Shown here piece after piece: positions 1-5,991 of a stretch of 5,991 bases of DNA. The notes under the pieces are model-generated. The model was given only the letters and a program-made list of their open reading frames with translations, was not told the origin of the DNA and did no database searches. This DNA is from an uncultured Caulobacterales bacterium (lineage in GTDB: Bacteria; Pseudomonadota; Alphaproteobacteria; Caulobacterales; Caulobacteraceae). The stretch lies in NCBI GenBank assembly GCA_903903715.1, contig CAIUZX010000529.1:1-5991 (forward strand), given 5' to 3'. A program made the position numbers and the translations under genes. The stretch's first letter is position 1. Every line of letters starts with the position of its first letter.

Positions 1-1509
1 GGCGCCCTTGGCGTCGATGGCGTAGGGCTGTTCCAGCACGTCCGCCAGGTTTTGCAGGCGTTTGCGGGTCTGCTCGCCGAGCACGAGATCGGCCTTGTCC
101 GCGTGGACAGACAGGCGGACACCGTCCGGACCCAGGGAAAGAGACGCGGTCTGCAGGAGCTCGGGACTGCGCCCGGAGAGGTCACACCCCAGCCGCATCG
201 CCGCCCCCAGCGCCCGGGCGCGCCGGAGCCGATCGGGGGCGAGGATCCGCGCAATGCCGCTGCCCTCCCGCGTCGCGGACTGGGAGGTGTAGCGGGCGAA
301 GACCGCGGCGGCGATGAAGGCGCGCTCGGCGTGGTTCTGCCCCGCAATCGGCGCGCGCAGCACCTGATCGAAGGCGAGGTCGGCCCGGTGATCCGGGTGC
401 AGCCGCGCGCCGAGATCGCAGAGCCGGCACGCCGCTGCGAGGAGCGTACGTTCGCGCTCGTCCTCGAACACCGGCTCCAGGCCCGACCACAGGGGCGTCA
501 GCCAGTCGGCCAACGCAGCGCCCAGACGCTCGGAAATGCCGTGCCGGGCGCCGAGCCAGTCGCAGCCCTCGATCAGCGGGTCGAGAATGCGGACATCCGG
601 CGGCATGGAGTCGAACAGCAGCCCCTCGCGCACCCCGTAGGCGGACATGGAGACGGTGCGGACGTCAAACGCCTCGATCAACTGCTCCAGCACCACGGCG
701 GCGTAGGGCATCGTCTCCACCCGTTTCTTTGAGACGCCGGGAATACGCTCCAGCGAGCCCTTCGACTGGCGGGCGACGAAACGCGCCGTGTCGAGCATGT
801 CCCGCGCGGGCGCCTCGAACTGGTGCACGATCTGAAGCGGATAGTCGGTCACAGCCATGTGCACGAGCGCCATGTTGCGCCAGGCGCCGCCCACCGCGAA
901 AAACGCGTCGGTGCGGAAGCGGGTCTTCAGGGTCTCGAACTTGGCGCGGCAGACGGCCTGGATCTCCGGGATGTTCAACGGATCCGGCGCGCCGAGGGAG
1001 AAGGGGCCGAGGGGCAGTGTCACCCCGTCACGCGCCTGTCCGTCCACCAGCCGGGTGAGCTCCAGGCTCGAGCCGCCGAGATCGCCGACGACCCCTTGCG
1101 GATCAACAGCCCCGGCTGCGACGCCCATGGCCGCGTAGTGGGCTTCCTCGACGCCGGACAGCACGCGTATGGCAAGCCCCGTCTCCCGACGCACCTGTTC
1201 GATGAAGTCCGCACCATCGGAGGCTTCCCGCACGGCGGCGGTGGCGGCGGTGAACAGCTCGGACGGCTTGGCGGCGTCCAGTACCGCGCGAAACCGCTTG
1301 AGTGCGGACACGGCCCTGGTGACGCCTTCAGGCTCCAGTCGTCCGGTTCTGGCGAGATCCCGGCCTAACCCCGCGAGCACCTTTTCGTTGAACAGGGTCC
1401 AGATCGCGCGCCCCTCGACACGATACAGAACCAAGCGCACCGAATTGGAGCCGACGTCGATGACAGCGACGTCGCGGGCCCGGGCGCGGTTATCTACGCG
1501 GTCCCACAT
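1..1509 (-). CDS. ppx: Exopolyphosphatase, Ppx/GppA family (C-terminus cut off by the window edge)
   Basis: Releases orthophosphate processively from the ends of polyphosphate (the family also includes pppGpp phosphohydrolases); cytoplasmic. Translating the minus strand from the ATG at 1507-1509 gives 503 codons without a stop; the end lies beyond base 1. Family motifs appear in order: first phosphate loop DVGSNSVR (residues 18-25), TAATAAVREA (87-96), LSGVEEA (117-123), second phosphate loop GDLGGSSLEL (142-151), AVGGAWR (205-211) and YGVREGLL, then an HD-like C-terminal domain with CDLGARLHPDHR (364-375) and NHAER (392-396). E121, D143, G145 and E150 sit where I recall the E. coli Ppx active-site residues, which supports this start. 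No clear Shine-Dalgarno sequence precedes the ATG, and the start lies inside the end of ppk, so translation is probably coupled to ppk. Pairing with ppk favours exopolyphosphatase over a GppA role, but sequence alone cannot separate them. Confidence 0.95.
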   Translation of the reverse strand, partial: MWDRVDNRARARDVAVIDVGSNSVRLVLYRVEGRAIWTLFNEKVLAGLGRDLARTGRLEPEGVTRAVSALKRFRAVLDAAKPSELFTAATAAVREASDGADFIEQVRRETGLAIRVLSGVEEAHYAAMGVAAGAVDPQGVVGDLGGSSLELTRLVDGQARDGVTLPLGPFSLGAPDPLNIPEIQAVCRAKFETLKTRFRTDAFFAVGGAWRNMALVHMAVTDYPLQIVHQFEAPARDMLDTARFVARQSKGSLERIPGVSKKRVETMPYAAVVLEQLIEAFDVRTVSMSAYGVREGLLFDSMPPDVRILDPLIEGCDWLGARHGISERLGAALADWLTPLWSGLEPVFEDERERTLLAAACRLCDLGARLHPDHRADLAFDQVLRAPIAGQNHAERAFIAAAVFARYTSQSATREGSGIARILAPDRLRRARALGAAMRLGCDLSGRSPELLQTASLSLGPDGVRLSVHADKADLVLGEQTRKRLQNLADVLEQPYAIDAKGA

Positions 1510-3724
1510 GATCGAACGCGCGCGGCAGCTGTTTTACGCCGCGACCGCGGCCGGAGAGGCTTGGGTTTGTCATGAAATAGTCATGCGCCGAAAAAGGCTT
1601 GCGCACGGAACGCGCGCTGAACCGTTTATAGCTTCCGTCCGATTCGAGATACCAGCTCTGCGCCTCGTCATTGAGATTGGCGACCATGATCTGGTTCAGG
1701 ATCTGCTGGTGGACCGTGGGGTTCTCGATCGGCACCAGACTCTCCACCCGTCGGTCGAGATTTCGCGGCATCCAGTCCGCGGACGAGATGAACAAGCGCG
1801 CATTCGGGCTCGGCAGGGCGTGCCCGTTGGCGAAGGCGATGATCCGCGAGTGTTCGAGGAACCGGCCGACGATGCTCTTGACCCGGATGTTCTCGGACAG
1901 GCCCACGACGCCGGGTTTCAGGCAGCAGATCCCGCGGACCACGAGGTCGATCTGCACCCCCGCCTGGCTGGCCCGATAGAGGCTGTCGATGACGACGGGA
2001 TCCACCAGCGCGTTCAGCTTGGCCCAGATCGCCGCGGGCTTGCCATGCTTGGCGTTGGCGATCTCCTGCTCGATCAGGCTGATCAGCGTGGACTTCAGCG
2101 TGATCGGCGAGAAGGACAGGCGTTCCAGCTGCTCGGGCAGGGCGTAGCCGGTGATGTAGTTGAAGATCTTCGACACATCGCGGCCAAACGCCGGCGCGCA
2201 AGTGAAGAGGGAGAGGTCAGTATAAACTCTCGCCGTGATCGGGTGATAGTTGCCGGTCCCGAAGTGGCAGTAGGTGCGCAGGCCGTCGCCCTCGCGCCGC
2301 ACGACCATCGAGAGCTTGGCGTGAGTCTTGTACTCGACGAAGCCGAACACGACGTGGACGCCCGCGCGCTCGAGATCTCTCGCCCATTTGAGGTTGGCCG
2401 CCTCGTCGAAGCGGGCCTTCAGCTCGACCAGCGCGGTGACGTTCTTGCCCCGGTCGGCGGCTTCGATCAGGGCTGCGACGATGGGGCTGTTCTCGCTCGT
2501 CCGGTAGAGGGTCTGCTTGATCGCCAGCACGTCGGGGTCGGCAGCGGCCTGCCGCAGGAACTGCACCACCACGTCAAAGCTCTCGAACGGGTGGTGGACT
2601 AAGATGTCCTTCTCGCGGATCGCGGCGAAGCAGTCGCCGCCGTGCTCGCGAATGCGCTCGGGGTAGCGGGGCTCGAAAGGCTTGAACTTGAGGTCCGCCC
2701 GGTCGGGCGGGATCAGCTGGCTGAGCTGCGCCATGCCCAGCATGCCGTCGCCGTCGATCACCACCACATCGTCCGGCTCGGCGTGCAGGTTGCGGATGAT
2801 GAAGTCCCGCAGCTCGGAGTTCATGGCGTTGTCGAAGGTCACGTTGACGACGGAGCCAAGGCGGCGCTGGCGCAAAAGCGCCTCGAACTCGCGCACCAGA
2901 TCTTCGGCCTCTTCTTCGACTTCCACGTCCGAATCGCGGAGCAGGCGGAACAGGCCCTGCGCCTCGATGTCGCATCCGGGGAACAGGTGGTCGAAGAACA
3001 TGACCAGCATGCCCTCCAGCGTGAGATAGCGGTGTTCGACCTTGCCGCCGCGACCCTTGCGGGGCGGCAGCCGCCAGAAGCGCCGCACCTGCTGGGGCAC
3101 GGGCACAAGAGCGTAGAGCGTGCGGCCGTCGAGGCGACGCCGCAGTTTCAGCGCCAGCGAAAAGGCAAGGTTGGGGATGAACGGGAAGGGGTGCGCCGGG
3201 TCAATCGCCATCGGCGTCAGCACGGGAAACACCTGCGACTGGAACACTTCGGACAAGGCCGCGCGGTCGGTCGAATCCACATCCTCGGAGGACAGCACCT
3301 TGATGCCCGCGCTCTGCAGTTCGATCCGCAGCTCCCGCCAGCGCTCCTGCTGCGCCTTCATCAAGGTCGCCGCGCCCGCGTTCAGTCGGTCGAGCTGCTC
3401 GTTGGGGGACAGACCATCCTGGCTGAGCACCCGCACGCCTTCGCGCACCTGTCCCTTCAGGCCGGCGACGCGGACCATGTAGAATTCGTCGAGATTGTTG
3501 GCCGAGATGGAGATGTACCGCAGCCGCTCCAGCAGCGGGTGGCGGGGGTTCTGCGCTTCTTCCAGGACCCGCTGGTTGAACGCGAGCCAGGAAACTTCCC
3601 GGTTGAAGAAGCGTTCGGGCGACTGCATCTGCGCCTCGTCAAGGCTCAGGATCGGCGGCGCAAGCGGGGCAGGGGCTGTCTGGGGAACGTTCTGGATCGG
3701 CGCAGTCTCGGTCATGTGCGACAT
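1490..3724 (-). CDS. ppk: Polyphosphate kinase 1
   Basis: Reversibly transfers the gamma phosphate of ATP to a growing polyphosphate chain through a phosphohistidine. The 744-residue protein is complete, against about 690 in E. coli; the excess is an Ala/Pro/Gln-rich N-terminal tail (residues 1-30) and a basic C-terminal tail. Domains: N-terminal domain from about 36 with SANNLDEF (74-81, nucleotide site), middle domain to about 345, then two phospholipase-D-like catalytic domains. QTLYRTS (R408), ELKARFDE (R438) and YKTHAKL (H468) match the E. coli metal-binding arginines 375 and 405 and phosphohistidine 435 with a constant offset of 33. FLEHSRI (H624) and FISSADWMPRN (645-655) fit the second catalytic histidine region. 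The tail motif SAHDYFMTNPSLSGRG is typical of alphaproteobacterial Ppk. The start could instead be the ATG at 3715; neither has a strong Shine-Dalgarno, and GGGTGA is closely spaced to the first. The stop (1490-1492) overlaps ppx. Confidence 0.98.
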   Translation of the reverse strand: MSHMTETAPIQNVPQTAPAPLAPPILSLDEAQMQSPERFFNREVSWLAFNQRVLEEAQNPRHPLLERLRYISISANNLDEFYMVRVAGLKGQVREGVRVLSQDGLSPNEQLDRLNAGAATLMKAQQERWRELRIELQSAGIKVLSSEDVDSTDRAALSEVFQSQVFPVLTPMAIDPAHPFPFIPNLAFSLALKLRRRLDGRTLYALVPVPQQVRRFWRLPPRKGRGGKVEHRYLTLEGMLVMFFDHLFPGCDIEAQGLFRLLRDSDVEVEEEAEDLVREFEALLRQRRLGSVVNVTFDNAMNSELRDFIIRNLHAEPDDVVVIDGDGMLGMAQLSQLIPPDRADLKFKPFEPRYPERIREHGGDCFAAIREKDILVHHPFESFDVVVQFLRQAAADPDVLAIKQTLYRTSENSPIVAALIEAADRGKNVTALVELKARFDEAANLKWARDLERAGVHVVFGFVEYKTHAKLSMVVRREGDGLRTYCHFGTGNYHPITARVYTDLSLFTCAPAFGRDVSKIFNYITGYALPEQLERLSFSPITLKSTLISLIEQEIANAKHGKPAAIWAKLNALVDPVVIDSLYRASQAGVQIDLVVRGICCLKPGVVGLSENIRVKSIVGRFLEHSRIIAFANGHALPSPNARLFISSADWMPRNLDRRVESLVPIENPTVHQQILNQIMVANLNDEAQSWYLESDGSYKRFSARSVRKPFSAHDYFMTNPSLSGRGRGVKQLPRAFDHVGPRR

Positions 3725-3820
3725 TTCACCCGGCTTGCCCGTCCCCGCAAGCTCAGTCTTGTCATATTTTGCTGAAGGGTTCGCTTATGACGAAGGCCTG
3801 GCGCCGATCGCCGGACGCGC
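3725..3820 (-). other. hdaA-ppk intercistronic gap
   Basis: These 96 bases contain no hairpin followed by a T run on the minus strand, so I see no terminator after hdaA and expect read-through into ppk. A short AT-rich patch (about 3759-3772) could hold a weak internal promoter for ppk: on the minus strand TTCGTC and CAAAAT lie 17 bases apart, but both are poor matches to consensus. Confidence 0.4.
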
Positions 3821-4507
3821 TCAGCCGTCGCAGACGACGTCCTCGCTTGTGGCGTCGAGATCCAGCACCTGCTTGGCGAGGGACCGGGTGACCGGGCGAC
3901 CCTCCAGGTCGGCGGCTTCGTCGAGGCGTGCGACGGTGCGCTGCGCCTCGGGCACGGACCGGTCAATCCGGCGCACGAGATAGGCCAGCAGTTCATCCGA
4001 CGCCCGGATGTTGCGCTCGCGGAACAGGTTGCGCAGGACCCCGGTCAACACTGCATCGTCCGGGGGGGCGGTCTGCGCCACCGACAAGGCGTTTAGCCGG
4101 GATTTGAGGTCTGGCAGGGCGGTGGTCCAGGTCGCGGGCAGGGTGCGAGCGGTGAGCAACAGGCCGCCGCCGCTTCGCGCTGCAAGGTTGATCAGGTGGA
4201 ACAGCGCCTCGTCATGATCCAGCCGGTCGGCGTCCTCGACCAGCACCGGGGTCGCCGCCGCCGCCGCGTCGAACACTGGGCCCTCATCACCGCCTGTGAG
4301 TTGCACGGCGCCGGTCCGCTCCGCCCAGATTCTTGCGAGGTGAGTCTTGCCGGAGCCCGCGGGTCCGACCAGCGCCAGAGCCCCTCCGTGCCACTTCGGC
4401 CAGCGGGCGATCGCCTCCAGGGCGTCCGCGTTGGCGTCGGACGGCACGAAGTCTTCGGGACGATATGCCCGCGGACGTTCCAGCTTCAGACGAAGCTGCG
4501 CACCCAA
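3821..4507 (-). CDS. hdaA: HdaA, DnaA-related AAA+ regulator of replication initiation
   Basis: Hda-type proteins bind the sliding clamp on DNA and stimulate ATP hydrolysis by DnaA (regulatory inactivation of DnaA), preventing over-initiation. From the TTG at 4505-4507 the product is 228 residues, normal for the family. Visible elements: N-terminal clamp-binding-type peptide QLRLKL (4-9), ARPxxF-like region RAYRPEDF, Walker A GPAGSGKT (48-55), Walker B VLVEDADR (88-95), sensor 1 region LLLTAR (116-121), box VII LKSRL with likely arginine finger R137, and sensor 2 region IDRSVPEAQ (R183 probable). There is no DNA-binding domain IV, which separates it from DnaA. The TTG start is chosen because GGGAGA lies 6 bases upstream and because the protein then begins at the usual Hda N-terminus; the frame stays open upstream to 4903, but that extension runs antisense into aspS and has no Hda-like sequence. 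Adjacent ppk and ppx downstream fit gene orders seen in Caulobacter relatives. Confidence 0.93.
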   Translation of the reverse strand: MGAQLRLKLERPRAYRPEDFVPSDANADALEAIARWPKWHGGALALVGPAGSGKTHLARIWAERTGAVQLTGGDEGPVFDAAAAATPVLVEDADRLDHDEALFHLINLAARSGGGLLLTARTLPATWTTALPDLKSRLNALSVAQTAPPDDAVLTGVLRNLFRERNIRASDELLAYLVRRIDRSVPEAQRTVARLDEAADLEGRPVTRSLAKQVLDLDATSEDVVCDG

Positions 4508-4513
4508 TTTCGT

Positions 4514-4519
4514 TCTCCC
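4514..4519 (-). promoter_or_regulatory. Ribosome binding site that fixes the hdaA TTG start
   Basis: GGGAGA on the minus strand is followed by a 6-base spacer (ACGAAA) and then TTG. No ATG or GTG in this frame lies near the start of the conserved Hda sequence, so this site decides the start call. Confidence 0.75.
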
Positions 4520-4545
4520 GACTGCGCCTTGACGCGATAAATTGA

Positions 4546-4574
4546 AGCATAGTCGTATCTTCTTTAGTCGTCGA
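4546..4574 (-). promoter_or_regulatory. Candidate hdaA promoter
   Basis: On the minus strand, TCGACG (4569-4574; one mismatch to the alphaproteobacterial TTGACG) and TATGCT (4546-4551) are separated by 17 bases. Transcription would start about 30 bases before the TTG start, in the most AT-rich part of the intergenic region. An alternative is TAAAAT (minus strand, 4621-4626) with a poorer -35. Inference from consensus only. Confidence 0.4.
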
Positions 4575-4651
4575 TGCGGCTGACGGCCCTGAGTGGGGAC
4601 GATCTGTCGACATACGGCCCATTTTACGCGCAAGCCCTGTGGGCAAGTCTT

Positions 4652-4666
4652 GAACATCATCCGAAC
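4652..4666. promoter_or_regulatory. LexA/SOS-box-like direct repeat GAAC-N7-GAAC
   Basis: The plus strand carries GAAC, seven bases (ATCATCC), then GAAC, which on the minus strand reads GTTC-N7-GTTC, the consensus reported for LexA in alphaproteobacteria. A third GAAC follows at 4669-4672. The site lies about 20 bases upstream of the aspS-directed TTGACA and 145 bases upstream of the hdaA start. Neither gene is a classical SOS gene, so a chance match remains quite possible. Confidence 0.35.
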
Positions 4667-4686
4667 CCGAACGGCCGGGGTCCTTC

Positions 4687-4692
4687 TTGACA
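4687..4692 (+). promoter_or_regulatory. Candidate -35 element of the aspS promoter
   Basis: A perfect TTGACA hexamer lies about 80 bases before the aspS start, in the right orientation. The -10 at standard spacing (about 4709-4715) is poor. A second AT-containing hexamer, TAAAGT (4729-4734), could belong to another start point. The exact promoter is not resolved. Confidence 0.4.
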
Positions 4693-4758
4693 TTCGCCCC
4701 CTCGCATGGCCTGTCCGCCCCAATCCCCTAAAGTCGGTCCCGCCGCGTCGCGGGCGTT

Positions 4759-4763
4759 GAGAG
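4759..4763 (+). promoter_or_regulatory. Ribosome binding site of aspS
   Basis: GAGAG is 8 bases before the ATG at 4772 but only 2 bases before the in-frame ATG at 4766, so it favours 4772 as the start. Confidence 0.6.
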
Positions 4764-4771
4764 TTATGAAC

Positions 4772-5991
4772 ATGCACGCCTATCGCACCCACACCTGCGG
4801 CGCGCTCCGCCTGGGCGACGCGGGAAAGCCCGTCAGACTGTCCGGCTGGATCCACCGCAAGCGCGACCACGGGGGTCTGCTCTTTATCGATCTGCGCGAT
4901 CACTATGGCTTGACTCAGATCGTGCTGTCGCCGGAGCAGCCGGGCTTCGCCGCCGCTGAGCGGGCGCGGGCCGAGAGCGTGATCCGCGTGGACGGCGAGG
5001 TGCTGGCCCGCGCGCCCGAGGCGGTCAACCCGAACCTTTCGACCGGCGAGATCGAGATCCGTGTCACCGCCCTCGAAGTCCTGTCTCCGGCGGCGGAGCT
5101 ACCCGTGCCGGTGTTCGGCGAGCCCGATTATCCGGAAGACCTTCGCCTGAAGTACCGGTTCCTCGATCTGCGCCGCGACAGTCTGCACAAGAACATTGTC
5201 CTGCGCTCTAAGGTCATCGCCTCCCTCCGCCAGCGGATGATCGCCCAGGGGTTCACGGAGTTTCAGACCCCGATCCTGACCGCCTCGTCGCCGGAAGGCG
5301 CGCGCGACTTCCTCGTGCCGTCGCGATTGTACCCCGGGGAGTTCTACGCCCTCCCGCAGGCGCCGCAGCAGTTCAAGCAGCTTCTGATGGTGTCGGGTTT
5401 TGACCGCTACTTCCAGATCGCGCCCTGCTTCCGCGACGAGGACGCCCGCGCCGACCGCTCGCCGGGCGAGTTCTACCAGCTCGATATGGAGATGAGTTTC
5501 GTCACCCAGGAAGACGTGTTTTCGGCCATCGAGCCTGTCATGCGCGGCGTGTTTGAAGAGTTCGCGAACGGCCGGCGGGTGACCGAAGGCCCGTTTCCGC
5601 GCATTCCCTATCGCACCTCGATCCGCAAGTACGGCTCGGACAAGCCGGACCTGCGCAACCCGATCGAGATGCAGGACGTTTCGACACATTTCCGCGGCGG
5701 CGGCTTCGGTGTCTTCGCGCGTATCCTCGACGCTCCGAAGGCGGAGGTCTGGGCCATCCCGGCGCCGGGAGGCGGATCGCGGGCTTTCTGTGATCGGATG
5801 AACGACTGGGCCAAGGGCGAAGGTCAGCCCGGCCTCGCCTACATCTTCTGGCGGGAAGGCGAGGAGGGCGGCGCGGGGCCCGTCGCCAAGAACCTTGGCC
5901 CGGAACGGACCGAAGCCCTCCGTCAGCAGATGAACCTGAAGGTCGGCGACGCGGTGTTCTTCGCCGCCGGTCAGCCAGACGCCTTCTACAA
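4772..5991 (+). CDS. aspS: Aspartyl-tRNA synthetase, bacterial type (C-terminal third beyond the window)
   Basis: Activates aspartate with ATP and charges tRNA(Asp); cytoplasmic class II synthetase. About 406 codons are visible of a usual length near 600, with no internal stop. An N-terminal OB-fold anticodon-binding domain (1-105) carries GWIHRKRDHGG (25-35). The hinge includes YRFLDLRR (128-135). The class IIb catalytic core shows motif 1 around GFTEFQTPIL (160-169), PEGARDFLVPSR (174-185), the aspartate-site region LPQAPQQFKQLLM (194-206), motif 2 CFRDED (219-224) and QLDMEMSF (236-243). The bacterial insertion (GAD) domain follows from about 285; motif 3 is off the edge. The ATG at 4766 is an alternative two codons upstream, but ribosome-binding-site spacing and the typical MHAYRTHTCG beginning favour 4772. 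It is transcribed divergently from hdaA. His33 in RDHGG suggests a possible non-discriminating enzyme. Confidence 0.97.
   Translation, partial: MHAYRTHTCGALRLGDAGKPVRLSGWIHRKRDHGGLLFIDLRDHYGLTQIVLSPEQPGFAAAERARAESVIRVDGEVLARAPEAVNPNLSTGEIEIRVTALEVLSPAAELPVPVFGEPDYPEDLRLKYRFLDLRRDSLHKNIVLRSKVIASLRQRMIAQGFTEFQTPILTASSPEGARDFLVPSRLYPGEFYALPQAPQQFKQLLMVSGFDRYFQIAPCFRDEDARADRSPGEFYQLDMEMSFVTQEDVFSAIEPVMRGVFEEFANGRRVTEGPFPRIPYRTSIRKYGSDKPDLRNPIEMQDVSTHFRGGGFGVFARILDAPKAEVWAIPAPGGGSRAFCDRMNDWAKGEGQPGLAYIFWREGEEGGAGPVAKNLGPERTEALRQQMNLKVGDAVFFAAGQPDAFY

Larger units (their letters stand above)
4508..4771. other. Divergent hdaA-aspS control region
   Basis: This 264-base stretch separates the two divergent genes. 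It holds a candidate hdaA promoter, an exact GAAC-N7-GAAC repeat, a TTGACA hexamer directed at aspS and both ribosome binding sites. A 38-codon plus-strand reading frame (4574-4690) has no ribosome binding site and is not called. I see no tRNA, riboswitch, T-box or rho-independent terminator. Confidence 0.8.

Noticed and set aside
52..732. Plus-strand open frame (226 codons) antisense to ppx
   Set aside because: The minus strand encodes an unbroken Ppx with all family motifs across the same bases.
1169..2602. Long plus-strand open frame (477 codons) antisense to ppk and the start of ppx
   Set aside because: It lies wholly opposite clear ppk/ppx coding sequence, has no recognisable domain, and such frames are expected opposite GC-rich genes.
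2642..3775. Long plus-strand open frame (377 codons) antisense to ppk
   Set aside because: A shadow of ppk codon bias; its His/Arg/Gln/Val-rich composition is typical of antisense translation and it has no convincing start.
3759..3776. Possible Pho box upstream of ppk
   Set aside because: TTGTCAT matches one half-site (6 of 7), but the second half at the required 11-base spacing matches only about two of seven positions.
4739..4754. GC-rich inverted repeat (CCCGC / GCGGG, 6-base loop) just before the aspS ribosome binding site
   Set aside because: Only five base pairs, no T run and no leader-peptide or T-box features; such repeats are common by chance in this composition.
4508..4903. Upstream extension of the hdaA frame to an ATG at 4903
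   Set aside because: It would add about 130 residues with no Hda similarity, run antisense into aspS, and ignore the good ribosome binding site before the TTG at 4507.
5099..5689. Minus-strand open frame (196 codons) inside aspS
   Set aside because: Antisense shadow of the AspRS catalytic domain.

Overview
The window looks like ordinary chromosomal DNA of a GC-rich alphaproteobacterium, most likely near the Caulobacterales / Hyphomonadaceae / Maricaulales. The evidence is the presence of hdaA (the alphaproteobacterial replication-control AAA+ protein) next to ppk and ppx, the alphaproteobacterial style of AspRS, and an apparent scarcity of GANTC (the CcrM methylation site). The lineage is an inference from gene content, not a database match. 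I see no mobile element, CRISPR array, tRNA or rRNA gene, and no undescribed multi-gene system.

Layout. Three genes lie on the minus strand and read leftward from about 4507: hdaA (3821-4507), ppk (1490-3724), then ppx (1509 to beyond the left edge). The hdaA-ppk gap is 96 bp. ppx starts inside the last 20 bases of ppk in another frame, so these two are almost certainly cotranscribed, and hdaA probably heads the unit. On the plus strand, aspS begins at 4772 and runs off the right edge. The 264 bp between hdaA and aspS is a divergent control region and the only sizeable non-coding stretch.

How the genes work together. Ppk makes polyphosphate from ATP and Ppx hydrolyses it, so the operon holds both arms of the polyphosphate cycle. 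HdaA, with the DNA-loaded beta clamp, promotes ATP hydrolysis on DnaA and so limits replication initiation. AspRS is a housekeeping translation enzyme and is probably only a divergent neighbour.

The points most worth a second look are an exact GAAC-N7-GAAC direct repeat (the alphaproteobacterial LexA/SOS-box pattern) between hdaA and aspS, a TTG start with a good ribosome binding site for hdaA, the variant clamp-binding peptide of HdaA, and an AspRS residue suggesting relaxed tRNA specificity. Long plus-strand reading frames opposite ppk and ppx are shadows of GC-rich coding sequence.
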